DNA of 64,000 nucleotides from Flectonema sp. DT1601 (GCA_964019425.1 OZ025792.1:868001-932000); one strand, 5' to 3'. Counted from the stretch's first letter, positions 53,204 through 64,000 are shown. Notes: a model not told the origin generated them from the sequence alone. A program made the numbers and translations.

Positions 53204-55528
53204 CTACGGAGCAGTCGAAACTTCTCCACGGAGAACCTTGGCAGCGCCAACCATGTTTTTCAAACTCGGGACAACCTCTTCCCATTTTCTGGTCTTCAAA
53301 CCGCAATCCGGGTTCACCCAGATACGATCCAGCGGCAGTCCACTCTGAGCCAACTTCCTCACCTGGTCAACCAGCTGCTCCTTCGTAGGGATCACCGGTG
53401 AGTGGATGTCGTACACACCAGGTCCGATATCGCGGTTGTATCCGAACCCTGACAGGGCATCGAGCATCTCGTTCCCGCTGCGCGAGTTCTCAATCGTCAG
53501 CACGTCGGCATCCATGTCGTCAATTTTGTCGATGATGTCCTCGAAAGTCGAATAGCACATGTGAGTTACAATCTGCGTACTCGGCTTCGCAACCGCCGTC
53601 GAAAGTCGGAACGCTTTCACCGCCCACGACATGTACTCCCCCGCTTCCTCGTCCTTCAGGGGCATCCTCTCACGGAGCGCCGCCTCGTCCACCTGAACCA
53701 CCCGACATCCAGCAGCCTCGAGGTCCGCCACCTCCTCCCGAATCGCCAGGGCCACCTCCAACGCCTGCTTCCATCGGGGAGTGTCCACCCGACAGAACGA
53801 CCAGTTCAGAATCGTCACCGGACCCGTCAGCATCCCCTTCACCGGTTTGTCGCCGCTGGCTGCCTGCGCTACCTTGAATTCCCTCACCGTCATCGCTTCC
53901 CGACGAGACACCGTCCCGCAGATGATCGGAGGCCGCACGTAACGAGATCCATAGGACTGCACCCATCCGTGGTTCGTGAAAGCGAATCCCTCAAGTCGCT
54001 GCCCAAAGTGCTCAACCATGTCGCTTCTTTCCGGTTCGCCGTGCACCAACACGTCCAGCCCGATCTCATTTTGGATTTCGATGTTCTTCTTCAGCTCCGC
54101 ATCGATAACTGTCCGGTACGCCTCCTCACTCAGCTTCTTCTGCTTCCACGCCAGACGGCTTCGCCTCAGCTCCGGGGTTTGCGGGAACGATCCGATCGTC
54201 GTGGTCGGAAACAGAGGCATCGCCACCTGCTTCTCCCTCCTCGCTCCGAATTCCTCTGAACGCGAGAACATCTCCGCCGTCACCGTCACGTCTCCCACCT
54301 TCGTCGTCTTCGAAATATCATCCGCACCGGAAGCGTTGTCCTCTCCAACCCATTCGTAACGGCCATCCTCTTCGTCATTCGAAGAAGAAGAAGAAGAAGA
54401 AGAAGAAGAAGAAGAAGCAGCGAGGGACACCAACACATCCAACTTCTGAACAGCAAAAGCGAGCTTCTCCCGAACGTTTCCAGGAAGATCCTTCTCGAGC
54501 GACAGGTCGTACGGAATGAACTGAAGAGAACACGAAGGAGACACCACAACACTATCGTCGCCAACCACTATCTTCCTGATGCGTTTCAGTAATTTCGCCG
54601 CGCTCTCAGAGCTCCTCCAAACATTGCGCCCGTCCACGATCCCCGCACCCAACTGCTTCCCCGACGAAGTCGGGAACCCCTCCTTCTCGAGAATGCTCAG
54701 CATCGAGGAACCCCTACAGAAGTCGAGCGTCAACCTCTCAACCTCGAGGTTCTTGATGTACTTGTAAACCTCAACGTGTAACGAGTCAAAGTGAATGCAA
54801 AGGTTAACCGAAACCCCAGACTTCTGCTTCGTCAGCGCCGACCCCTTTCCGTACAGATGTTCCGCAACTTCCTTCAGGTTCACCGCCTCCGACTTCACGA
54901 ACCACGGCTCGTGGAATTGAACTTCTGGAACACCGGCTTCCCTCAGTTCCTTCAGCAGCTGTTCGTAACACGGCAACACTCTCTTCAGAAGCTCATCGAA
55001 AGACAACTCCCCACACCTCTTGCACAGCTTGCAGAGCGTCAACGGACCGACCACAATCGGAACTGCTTTCCCCTTCCCGACCGTCTGCTGCGCCAGTTCC
55101 ACCATTCCCATGAACCCCTTGAAGTTTCCAACCGGGGATACATCCGCTGGAACCTCAGGTACCATGTAGTGGTAGTTCGAGTCGAAGTACTTCGTCATGT
55201 CGAGAGCAGGAATCCCGTCCCTTCCCCTCGCTTGCGTGAAGTACGCGTCCAACCCGCTCAGTCCGGCGGCCTTCACGCGGGAGCACGTCAGACCGAACCG
55301 TTCAGACCAATCCAGAATGTGATCGTACAGCGTGTGGTCCCCAACTCCGATCAAGTCCACTCCCCTCGACAGCTGTTCCTCGTAACTCTTCACTGCAATC
55401 GAATTACTCGTTGACACGAGTTCCTCAGCGCTGATTCCACCGTTCCAGTACTTCTCGAGGGCAGTTTTCATTTCTCTCTTCGGACCCGTGCGGGGAAACC
55501 CCAAGGTGCTGGTCTTCACAACGGTCAT
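53204..55528 (-). CDS. metE: Cobalamin-independent methionine synthase (MetE)
   Basis: The 774-residue protein starts at ATG 55528 (MTVVKTSTLGFPRTGP). The frame is open to 55627, but an acceptor CCACCAAAAG (ending 55569) lies between. It transfers methyl from 5-methyltetrahydropteroyl-glutamate to homocysteine. Both barrels are present: the N-terminal half (LGFPRTGPKREMKTALEKYW, PVGNFKGFMGMVELAQQTVG) and the catalytic half (LFPTTTIGSFPQTPELRR, DVLVHGEPERSDMVEHFGQ, MLTGPVTILNWSF). Zinc ligands are in place: His and Cys in THMCYS, Glu in TIENSRSG and Cys in NPDCGLKTR. A run of twelve Ser encoded by an uninterrupted triplet repeat (54381-54416) plus an acidic stretch lies in the linker between halves. 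The gene is clearly GC-richer than most of the window and is flanked by two OYE copies. Confidence 0.97.
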   Translation of the reverse strand: MTVVKTSTLGFPRTGPKREMKTALEKYWNGGISAEELVSTSNSIAVKSYEEQLSRGVDLIGVGDHTLYDHILDWSERFGLTCSRVKAAGLSGLDAYFTQARGRDGIPALDMTKYFDSNYHYMVPEVPADVSPVGNFKGFMGMVELAQQTVGKGKAVPIVVGPLTLCKLCKRCGELSFDELLKRVLPCYEQLLKELREAGVPEVQFHEPWFVKSEAVNLKEVAEHLYGKGSALTKQKSGVSVNLCIHFDSLHVEVYKYIKNLEVERLTLDFCRGSSMLSILEKEGFPTSSGKQLGAGIVDGRNVWRSSESAAKLLKRIRKIVVGDDSVVVSPSCSLQFIPYDLSLEKDLPGNVREKLAFAVQKLDVLVSLAASSSSSSSSSSSSNDEEDGRYEWVGEDNASGADDISKTTKVGDVTVTAEMFSRSEEFGARREKQVAMPLFPTTTIGSFPQTPELRRSRLAWKQKKLSEEAYRTVIDAELKKNIEIQNEIGLDVLVHGEPERSDMVEHFGQRLEGFAFTNHGWVQSYGSRYVRPPIICGTVSRREAMTVREFKVAQAASGDKPVKGMLTGPVTILNWSFCRVDTPRWKQALEVALAIREEVADLEAAGCRVVQVDEAALRERMPLKDEEAGEYMSWAVKAFRLSTAVAKPSTQIVTHMCYSTFEDIIDKIDDMDADVLTIENSRSGNEMLDALSGFGYNRDIGPGVYDIHSPVIPTKEQLVDQVRKLAQSGLPLDRIWVNPDCGLKTRKWEEVVPSLKNMVGAAKVLRGEVSTAP
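54381..54416. repeat. Perfect (GAA)12 triplet repeat inside MetE
   Basis: Twelve uninterrupted GAA units on the plus strand, read on the coding strand as twelve Ser codons (TCT), lie in the MetE inter-domain linker. Pure triplet runs are prone to length change, so this is a likely polymorphic site. Confidence 0.9.
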
Positions 55529-56187
55529 AGTTGGTTGTTGTTGTTGTTGTTTTTTTTTAAGATGAGAACTTTTGGTGGAGAAAATAATCGTAATAAATAG
55601 GGGGACTACTTGATTGACCAACAACATGTTTGCATAACATAAATACGAAGCCTATTATATTTTGTTAATTCGGCAGTAATCCACCAAACCAGAAATATAA
55701 CATCAGTAAATAAATAATAATAAAAAAGAGAGGAATAAGAGCGGTTGTTGTTTGGAGTCTTTTTTTTTTTGGGGAGGAAATATAGCTCCTTGCCCCAGTG
55801 TATAATTGACAAGAAAATGAATTCTTCATGAATAACATTTCCCTTTTTTGCAAACAAAAAAAGCAATGACGGGGGGGGTCATCTCTTTACCGAGACAGAG
55901 CTCCGCGGCGGGGGCCCTTTTTAACTCGTGTGATATTTATAAGAAGCAACTTCATTGAATTCGCAAAAGATCCCAGCAGTTCCGATCTTTGTATCCCGGT
56001 AAATCCACCGCTGGGGTCCTTTTTTTAATCGAAAGAATTCAAAGAATTGATATAAAAAATGCAAGAAAAGCAATGCCAAGATTGCCAATAGTAATAGTAA
56101 GGAGTTAGAACAATGGAATAATAATAATAATAATAAAAAAAGGGAAACGGAATTAACTACTTCGAGATTAAGAAAAAAGATACGCAT
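55529..56187. other. Intergenic, 0.66 kb: MetE leader and OYE copy B 3' flank
   Basis: The MetE acceptor is at 55569-55570. About 55610-55811 is diverged from 50030-50290. Positions 55811-56187 belong to the identical block and include the GC-rich box at 55862-55923 and the hairpin at 55969-56018. Confidence 0.6.
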
Positions 56188-57309
56188 CTACTTTCTCGAA
56201 GAGTGGGTGTAGCGTTCCGGAGTGGTGTACCCTTTGGAACCATAGTTTGGAAGCCACCAGAATTCCTGGGCAGACAACGGGGATAACTCGTACCCGTTTT
56301 CGAAACGCTCAACTAAGTCGGGGTTTGCGATGAACGGCCTGCCAAACGCAATCATGTCGGCAACACCCGACGACACAGCCTCGTCGGCAGACTCTTTCGT
56401 GTAGCCACAGTTCCCCATCAACTTCGTCTTGCTTCCCTTCAACATAGCCTTCGCGTCTTTCAGCGTGTACGGTTCCCCCAGCTCGTGGAATCCAAACGTG
56501 AGCCCATCCAACACGCACACGTACCCGATGTTTTTCTCACCAATTGCCTTGATCGTGTGGTTGAACTGCTCACGGAAGTCAGGAGATCCGACGTCGCCGA
56601 ACACACCGTTCGGGGAAACTCGGATCCCGACCTGCTCCTTCGGGAACACCTCCGACACAGCGTCGATCACCTCCAACACAATCCGGGTGCTGTTTTCAAA
56701 AGATCCGCCGTACATGTCGGTACGCTTGTTAACCTTGCTCTGAAAGAATTGATCCAAAAGGTACCCGTTTGCACCGTGGAGTTCCACCCCGTCGAATCCC
56801 GCCGCCTTGGCCTTTGCGGCAGCGCGTGCGTAGTCCTTCACGGTTTCGGCGATCTCCTCAATTTCCAACGCCCGCGGTGTTTCGAACGGCTTCGATCCCT
56901 TTTGGGTGTGAGCTTTCCTTTCCTTGGCCATCGGAGTTGGCGACGAACTGACCGGCGTCTGTCCATGGAAGTCGCTGTGAGTCTGCCTTCCCATGTGCCA
57001 CAACTGGCAGAATATCTTCCCGCCAGCCTCGTGAACCGAGTCGGTAACCTTCTTCCATCCCTCCACCTGGTCATCTGTGTAGATACCCGGCGCGTCTACC
57101 CATCCGTCAGCGATGCGCGAAATGAGAGTCCCCTCCGTGATGATGAGCCCCGCCTTCGCCCTCTGCGTGTAGTACTCGACGTTCAAGTCATTCGGAACCT
57201 TACCAACGTTGTTGGTACGGGCCCTCGTTAGTGGGGCCATTACAACTCTGTTTTTGAATCCCATCTCTCCCACAACGAGCTGCGACAAGACTCCAGTAGT
57301 TCTGGTTGA
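55811..57309. repeat. 1.5-kb near-identical duplicated block, copy B
   Basis: This is the partner of 50290-51788, in direct orientation, 5521 bases away, with MetE between the two. The frames on both strands translate identically in the two copies, so the match is at nucleotide level and not only protein level. Confidence 0.9.
55969..56018 (+). repeat. OYE-flank hairpin element, copy B
   Basis: This is identical to the element at 50448-50497 (9-bp stem GATCCCAGC/GCTGGGGTC, then T7). Confidence 0.6.
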
Positions 57310-57315
57310 AGACAT
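56188..57315 (-). CDS. Old Yellow Enzyme family FMN ene-reductase, copy B
   Basis: The 375-residue product is identical to copy A, with the same motifs (APLTRARTNN, HGANGYLLDQF, DMYGGSFEN, FGRPFIANPDL). ATG 57315 is followed by TCT where copy A has TCG, the first nucleotide difference. The leader differs but keeps the same plan: an acceptor CTTCCTACCACAG ending at 57347 and an A/C-rich leader of about 32 nt. It is the right-most gene found in the window. The two copies lie head-to-tail on either side of MetE, so gene dosage for this reductase is doubled. Copy-specific regulation could come only from the differing leaders and outer flanks. Confidence 0.95.
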   Translation of the reverse strand: MSSTRTTGVLSQLVVGEMGFKNRVVMAPLTRARTNNVGKVPNDLNVEYYTQRAKAGLIITEGTLISRIADGWVDAPGIYTDDQVEGWKKVTDSVHEAGGKIFCQLWHMGRQTHSDFHGQTPVSSSPTPMAKERKAHTQKGSKPFETPRALEIEEIAETVKDYARAAAKAKAAGFDGVELHGANGYLLDQFFQSKVNKRTDMYGGSFENSTRIVLEVIDAVSEVFPKEQVGIRVSPNGVFGDVGSPDFREQFNHTIKAIGEKNIGYVCVLDGLTFGFHELGEPYTLKDAKAMLKGSKTKLMGNCGYTKESADEAVSSGVADMIAFGRPFIANPDLVERFENGYELSPLSAQEFWWLPNYGSKGYTTPERYTHSSRK

Positions 57316-60300
57316 TTCGTTGGATGTTAGGTTGTTAAAAGTTAAACTGTGGTAGGAAGTTAATGAATACGAATTATGAATCTAATTAGCCTTTGAGACC
57401 TTCTAATGTATTCCACAATAATCATGTTATGGTTTCTGAGTAAAATTAATTAGTTTTAACCGACATGTTGATTCATTTCCTCAATTAAGTATTGTCGAAC
57501 GAACCATAAACGGCGTGGGTTGGAAAGTTGGGTTTGTGAATTAATGCATTACCAGCTCTATAAACGTTAAGTACTAATAATTAGTACATAAACATGAGTT
57601 GCAAGATACGATTTTACCAGTAACCTTTCTGTTTTCTTCTGAAAGTCCCCAGATGGGAAACAATAGGTACGTTGATGCAAAAAGGTATCGTCGTTTGGCA
57701 AGTTACACGCGGCGAGGGGATGAATTCATCTGATACAACAGAGACGTCTAAATGTGTTGAATTTGTTTGTGTTAAACTATCAAACACTCACTTGTAGAAC
57801 GAGTGATGATCACAAGCAAGCTATCATCCAGTGCTGTTGTGGGGTCATCGGAAGTACTCAGAACGCAAAGCGTTCAGTTATTCCAAATAATCACAAACTC
57901 AATAACACTAGATTTAATGTACAGAATAGTAACACCTCCCTTTACTAAAGTTGGGGAAGGAATCACCAGAAGGTACAAAAAGGTATAATCAATTGGTTGT
58001 TTGCTTGTCTATAGATGTCGTTAAAAAAGATTAAACTCTGAAAATGCTTACCAGAGAGACGTTGATTGCACGTCCTTGTGGTTACTGTTACGCGTGCTTC
58101 AGTACTGCCCGCGGTGTGCCTCACGAGTATAACCATGAAACGGACAGTTGAAAAGAAAAAGAAAACATACAAAAGTTGCATCTCTTAAATGCATGAGTTG
58201 CCTAGGAAAGAGCACAAGATATATTTTCGAGTGGCAGAAGATACTGCATAATCAAATGCCTCCTCTATGAGGGAAATAAAGAAAGCCGATGTCGCTTTTA
58301 CCGCAGCCGGTTATCGAGCAGCATTCGTATGGGGGTAAGAAATTGCAAGGCTGAAATAGAAATATCAAAGATGGAAAAAGAGTGTGAGAAACCTCTGCCA
58401 CAATCTTACCATCGTTAGATAGTAGAAAAGACACAACTTGATTAGCAAGCAAGAAGGAAACAGTAATAGAAAAAAAGGATAATTATTGGAACTGTTTGTA
58501 GATAAATAGACTAATAAAAATAGTTTTTAAAAAAAAAAAAAGAAAAAAAGGATTATAAAAAGAGAACCATCTCCAACGATTGCTGTTAGATAGTTTGCCA
58601 CCTCTTCAATAACGATTTTTCTCAGAGATCACCAGAGCGGTGGGTTTAACGAACCTTCACAAAGTTTGACTCTCAAGAAATATTTATAAAAAGGTTTTTA
58701 TGATGTTAAAATTAATTAGTAAACGTAGGGCCAGCTGGAAAAGATAAAAAAAAGATTTCTCATATTCCACCCTTTTGTTGAAGAAAAAAATCAAAGAAAA
58801 TGAAAGTCCAAATACAGCTGCTGAAAGTCGCTTAAACGGTTAGCGTGTCAGACTATGAATATCGTCACACAATTGTTCGCGCCATTCAGCTCATGTAAAA
58901 TGAAGAAAGAAAAAAAAAATCAAAAATAATGTAGCGAAGCCGACAAATGAAGAAGGAACTGCTACCAGTCAAACTACATAAATAACTAAGCCAAAATTAG
59001 CTGAAATTTATCACTACTGCTGGTGGTGTTGTCAGCAGCATTAATGCTCAGTCCATCAATTCTGAACTTTTGAGAACGGGGAAAGGGCACAGGCTTGGAA
59101 CACAAAAAAAAAGAGAACGAAAAATAAATACCTTCCCATGAACCTGATCGTTCACATTTGTGTCGTTGCAGTACCTTCCTCAAAAAAAAAAAAGGGGGGA
59201 ACAAAATAAAAAATGAAACGGTTCGTGTTAAAGCGATCAACGCCTCACGCCAGTTCATTAAAAATGTACATAACTAATAAACAGCGTGCCACAGTACAAT
59301 CCGCAGCTTTAGCTTTATCTTTTTTTTTTGAATAAATTATTTCGTATTTACTTTAACTTTGGTTTTCAGTTCGATTATTCTTTTGAATACTACTCGGATT
59401 TCTCATGCAAATAATAGATATTGTCCCCTCTTGGGCTATTTCTCTGATCTGATGATTCAAATTCTCTGTTTACATGAGAGGTATTTAAAAAACCTAAGAA
59501 AAAAAAAGGGGGTGGGGGTTGAAATGTTTGACTATATTTATGAAGAAAATAAATATCTGTATCGTACCAGAGTTAATAGTTATGACACAGTTGACTAAAG
59601 GTAATGTTAGTATAGGTAAACACTCTGCAGATGACGTAGAGGACTTTACATTATAATAAATGGTTCCAACTTAGCTGCATACACATCTCTTTTTCCGTGT
59701 TGTCATTCAGGAGCAGTAGGGAATCGAGTTATTCAATTACTTAAGGCGTGAGCCCTGGGAAATCAAAACCAGAATAATGTAATACGGCAGAGTGTAGGTT
59801 TTCACCTAATTAATTACTTGTCAATAAATAATTCTTTTAAAAAAAAATTGAAATTGCTTATCTTTATTAGTTCGTGGGGAATAAGCAACGAAAAATATCT
59901 GACAGCGACTAAGCGTCACCTTGTTGCCTTCTGTCTAGTCCAAAACCAAATAATTAGACAAGGTTCAAAGGAATACCAAAAAGAGACGTGAAAAGTACCT
60001 TTAACTAGCTCAGTGTCACTGGGCACCCAGCACCCGGACAAAGAATTCGATGTTGGTTTTTATTGGTTTCCAAACTGTATAACTGTATAAATTATTAAAA
60101 AAGCAAAACAAATAAAACCATAGTAGTAGAATACTGCATAAAAGGAAAAGAAGAACTAAGACTGTAGTCGTACTCAGATCCACCTGAAAAGATTCACGGA
60201 AAAGTAACCAATAGTGTCGATACACAACGGGGACTGGTTTTTTTTAAATTTCTTTTCCTGTACTTTTATTGGCATTCCCTTCCAGGTGGACGTTGGTATC

Positions 60301-63300
60301 TGCTATTTTTTTTTTTTTTTTTTTTTTTTTGTTCCTTTTTTTGCAAATCCGAAAAACCGAATGACTTACCGAACCCATTTTTGCCTCGACTGACTAACAA
60401 AAATAAGGATGGTGGGAAAAGAAGATATGCATCACGTAGTATGAGAGGGCAAGGGGTAATGTAAGAAAGTCCTTGAGAGTAAAAAAAAGCGGAGCAGACT
60501 GCTGGTGAACAGCGTCTGATATATCCTCAAAAAGAAAGAAGAAGAAAACAAATACCAAGCAAATAACGCTGACTCTAATTTTTTACCTGTATAAAAGAAA
60601 AAAAAACAGGAGAACAATTGTATGCTCACCCTCTTATCAGATAATTTGAAGAGTGAGGCCCATTGCTCATAATATAAAAAACACAAATGAATAATAAGAG
60701 TACCGAAAAAAAAGTATGTAAACAGGTTTTTTCATTTTCCTTCTTCTACTTTTTTTTTTTTTTGTTTTATGAGGTAATGTTTTGACAAACACCTCGATTT
60801 CAAAAAAAAATAATCAAAAAATTAAAAAAAACCTTAATAATATAATTTTTTTTTTTTTGCAGAGAGAAAAAAAAATAAATCAAAAAAAAACTAGTATTCT
60901 TTTTGCTTAGCAGTCGCATAAGATTTTACTTTTGAGGTAAAAAGTATGAGATTCCAGTAAATAAGTGAAAAAAAAAGAATACAATAAAAAAAAAAAAAAA
61001 AAAAAAAAAGACACCGATTTTATGAAAATAATTTTTATTTTCTGCGAAACGTCAACTTGTTCAAGAAGAATAAACTGATAACATCCTCACCATATTTGTG
61101 GTGTGAGAAATCTGAAGTTGAGAAAACACGAAAAATATAAAACAAAACAGCAACGGGTAAGCTATTAAAGGATACCACCGTTACGATAATGTTGTGTTTT
61201 ATTTGCGTTTCCAATACAAGTATCCGATCCGTAGACATGTCCGAAGAGTGATACTTGATTAGTCACCACCAAATAAAAAAACCTTCATTAAGAGTAGGCC
61301 GCCAAAATACATTTTTCCCCATTCTTGTTGAAATTTCGAATGGGAAAAAAAAAAAACTGAAAAAAAGTCTAATCGGAAGAAAGTAAAAAAAAATCTCGTC
61401 TCCAGAAAGACATAAAATCATAATGAAAAATTTTCTTCTTTTTTCTTTTGGCTTTTTTTTTCTTTTTTACTAATAAAATGAAAAGTATAATAACAGAAGG
61501 TGAAGTGTGGGGGAAGCAACAAGATTCCCGCAAGTAGCTGGCAAGTAGAAGTGACCATTAAACAAAAGAGTGCGGACAAATTACTACTAACTCTGCTACC
61601 GCGAGTGCGGTGCTTACGCCTGGATATATAGTATAGATAAATAGATAGACTGTGTTGGTTGAGGGTAGCGAAGTTTACGCTTTTTATCACAACCAAAAAG
61701 AGAGAAATGCAGGTTTTGAGAGAACAACAAAAAAGCTGGCAAAAAAAAAAAAAATAAAATAAATCTTTAATTATATTATTAAAAAAGAATCGCTTCGATG
61801 AAGTTATGGAATATGATTTATTATTTTCTTTATTATATTTTTTATTCCAAACATAATAAAACTAGACAAAACAGAATGAACAAATGATTCAGCGACTTTA
61901 ACAAAATAATAAACAAAGTTTGACTATTACGGGTAAGGAAATAAATAAATAGAATTCGACTTTGTTTGTAAAAGTCTACGATTGTCATAAGTAATTTGTT
62001 GCCTGGGGATTCTGGGTCTGGCAAGAAAAACAGAACAAACACCAAAGCACACAACTATTTTTTAGATCAAAACACGAATGTCAGCAAGTGTTATCAATTT
62101 TTCTCTTTTGAGCCAAACAAAATTTAAAAAAAAGGAAGCGATCTGAAAAAAGCACTCCAACTTCCTATAAAATATTTATTGTTATACTTTATCTCATGAA
62201 AAACCAATTTCCCCTAACATGATCGAATCTACTTACTCTAATCAAACCCTTTGTCCTCACGTCGGTCTTCCTCCTTACGATTCATGAGAACACACGAGAC
62301 AAAGGATTATAATAAAAATAAAAGAACGAGTAAAAGAAAAACATTGTGAATGTGCTACAATGGGCTAAGTAGGCAGATTGTTGCCCAGTCAAGTCGGGAA
62401 CGTAATTTTCGCGACAGACGACTACAACTATGAATCAAAAAGGTAAAGCAAGGCATCTGTTGAGTTAGACTCTATATTCACTGTGTGATGGAAGACTAAT
62501 AGTCGGCTACAACAGACAACCTCCAGTCCAACCTCAAGAACAGGAACTCTTCTATTGTTCCTTTGAGAGCGATGTTTGCCGCTCAGAATTTCTTTATAAA
62601 TTGTATTTGTGAAAACATAAAATGCAAGAACTACAATAAAAAAAAAAAAAAAAAAAAAAAAAAGACTTCATTTGAGTTTGAGCGGAACACATGCTAAGAT
62701 TGGAATTCCTTGTTTCTAAACTTTTATTGGGTAATGTCACTAAAGGGGTGAATGACATCTCTGAAGAGTTTGCGGACCAATCCTTCTTAACATTCCTCAT
62801 CACAAACACACGTCTGTTCTATTATTATAATCATTAATTCATTTCTTTTTTTATTCCTTTCTTTTTCATCATTTCCTCCTGTTTCGTTTCAGTTTGCAGA
62901 CAAACTGATTAACAATAGCAAGTCCTCGTATCTCAAGGTGGTTTAACGTTATGGTTAGTCCCAAGTCGAAATCGGCTTGAGAACTGTGGGAAGAACCCAA
63001 ATTAGTGTGCAACACTCAACCGAGTGCACGGTAAACGTTTTTTCATTATTTTTTACGAATGCAATAACTTTCGCAGAGCGGCAACTCTCCACTGTGACAC
63101 AACAATAACAACAAAAAATCTGTTTCTGGTCTGGAAATTACAGCACAAGTATTCACTTTCAACTTGATACCGAAAAAACAGAATGAACAATATCATAAAG
63201 CACAAGATAAGAAAAACAAGAAAACGGCGACTTACGCGCAAGGGGAACGAGAAACAATTTTCTTTTTTTAGGTGAAGGGAATTTATAATTTATTTTGGGA

Positions 63301-64000
63301 AAACCTCTAATTCGGCACCAACATTTCCACTTTTTTTTTTTTAGGAAACCGTCAGCCGTACTTTGTACAAGGTGGCTGAGGTTCCCGAGACGACAAACCC
63401 GCAGCTTCGCCCCCTCCCATTCAACACACGCATCTATAAATTCATAGCAATGGATTGATTGAAACACAAACAGTCAAGGATGTGTACTTGGGAAACTTTC
63501 CTTCTGGATCTTCTGCTGAGTACATACAATTGCTACTTGACACGCGGGGTAGTACTTAGTTATTATTATAATAACTCCAGAACTGATGGTTGCAGGGAGT
63601 CTCTTGATAATTCAAAGTAGCCTTAAAAAGCTCTCACGCCTGCATGAGTTAGATACCTGATAATCCGTTCAGAAACAGTGTCGCTGACTACCAGGCTGCC
63701 TGTAATTCGCAGGTGCCGTTGAAAAATCCGTAACTTTGAAAAACTTTTGTGCGGAATTAAGGGTTTTCCCATTTATTTTTTATGTTTTTATAAGAAGTAA
63801 CCTTGCATCAGATGCAAAGCAGTAAACCCCTATAGACGTTTGTAACAATGACGCAATCAAGCGGACTCGTCAATGTGTGTGTGCATTTAGTAGAAGGTAT
63901 TCGTCTTGGAATGCGAAGATGAGATTTACTGTCTTTCATAACACCGATTAGATAGATTATAATTTTATTGATTTGTTTGAACGAGAAATATTCTCATCAC
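57316..64000. other. 6.7-kb gene-poor region, homopolymer-rich
   Basis: After the OYE copy B leader (AG at 57347-57348) I find no coding frame longer than about 100 codons, and none with family motifs. There are long homopolymers: T25 at 60306-60330, A24 at 60986-61009, A26 at 62638-62663. A tRNA-like segment at 58820-58890 is listed separately. Donor-like CTTACC/ACTTAC motifs for the minus strand recur (58047, 60364, 63232), so unannotated spliced noncoding RNA is possible. No transposon, rRNA or terminal repeat is seen. Confidence 0.6.
58820..58890 (+). ncRNA. tRNA-like or degraded tRNA sequence
   Basis: The 71-base segment is bounded by GCTGAA and TTCAGC (6 bp complementary). It contains a perfect 4-bp D-arm-like stem, CGCT (58829-58832) with AGCG (58842-58845), around a GG-containing loop (TAAACGGTT). 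The anticodon-arm region (CAGACTATGAA) looks like a tRNA loop, but its stem has mismatches. No proper T-arm or GTTCRANNC box is present. I read it as a decayed tRNA or chance. Confidence 0.2.

Noticed and set aside
53561-54259. 232-codon plus-strand frame over MetE, and a 207-codon one at 54791-55414
   Set aside because: Both are shadows of the GC-rich MetE ORF; composition is Arg/His/Leu/Pro-biased with no motifs.

Overview
This window looks like nuclear DNA of a flagellated, mitochondrion-bearing protist. The evidence is AT-rich intergenic DNA full of A and T homopolymers, standard-code genes with short GT-AG introns, a sperm-tail PG-rich repeat protein and a CCDC113-type axonemal protein, the Rpn8 proteasome lid subunit, the nucleolar protein HEATR1/UTP10, a GPR107-type seven-helix protein and a 2Fe-2S ferredoxin. 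Every gene I can support lies on the minus strand, from position 57315 down to the left edge (about 22 genes in a row). Almost every start codon has a pyrimidine-rich tract ending in AG a few to about 55 nt upstream. In several tight gaps there is no visible donor or room for a first exon. Unidirectional clusters with an acceptor before each ORF are what spliced-leader trans-splicing would produce, as in Euglenozoa; the ordinary cis introns would fit diplonemids or euglenids better than kinetoplastids. The taxon is an inference.

Layout from left to right. Positions 1-10000 hold a partial unknown gene, a 947-residue coiled-coil protein, a ferredoxin, a small coiled-coil protein, PSMD7/Rpn8, an STPG-type protein and CCDC113. 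Positions 10558-24295 hold HEATR1 (six introns packed into its last 1 kb), a helical-repeat protein probably acting on organellar RNA, a GPR107-like protein, a small single-helix membrane protein and a DadA-like FAD oxidoreductase interrupted by one in-frame TAG. Positions 24296-37317 are a 13-kb gene-poor stretch with homopolymers and several diverged dispersed repeats. Positions 37318-49650 hold a two-RRM protein, a basic proline-rich protein, a small unknown, PRPP synthetase, an unknown membrane protein, an AlkD-like protein, a zinc-ribbon protein and a two-domain glycosyltransferase fusion. Positions 49900-57315 hold cobalamin-independent methionine synthase (MetE) flanked by two Old Yellow Enzyme genes, with a hairpin element repeated three times. 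Positions 57316-64000 are gene-poor.

The most unusual part is the OYE-MetE-OYE block. Two copies of about 1.5 kb (OYE ORF plus 3' flank) appear identical, yet their outer flanks are clearly diverged, which points to an old duplication later homogenised by gene conversion. The three ORFs are visibly more GC-rich than the rest. Other points worth checking are the acceptor-before-every-ATG pattern, the 3' clustering of introns including a 36-nt one, the conserved TGG-to-TAG change in the oxidoreductase, and a tRNA-like folded element with a T10 tract near 5.5 kb.
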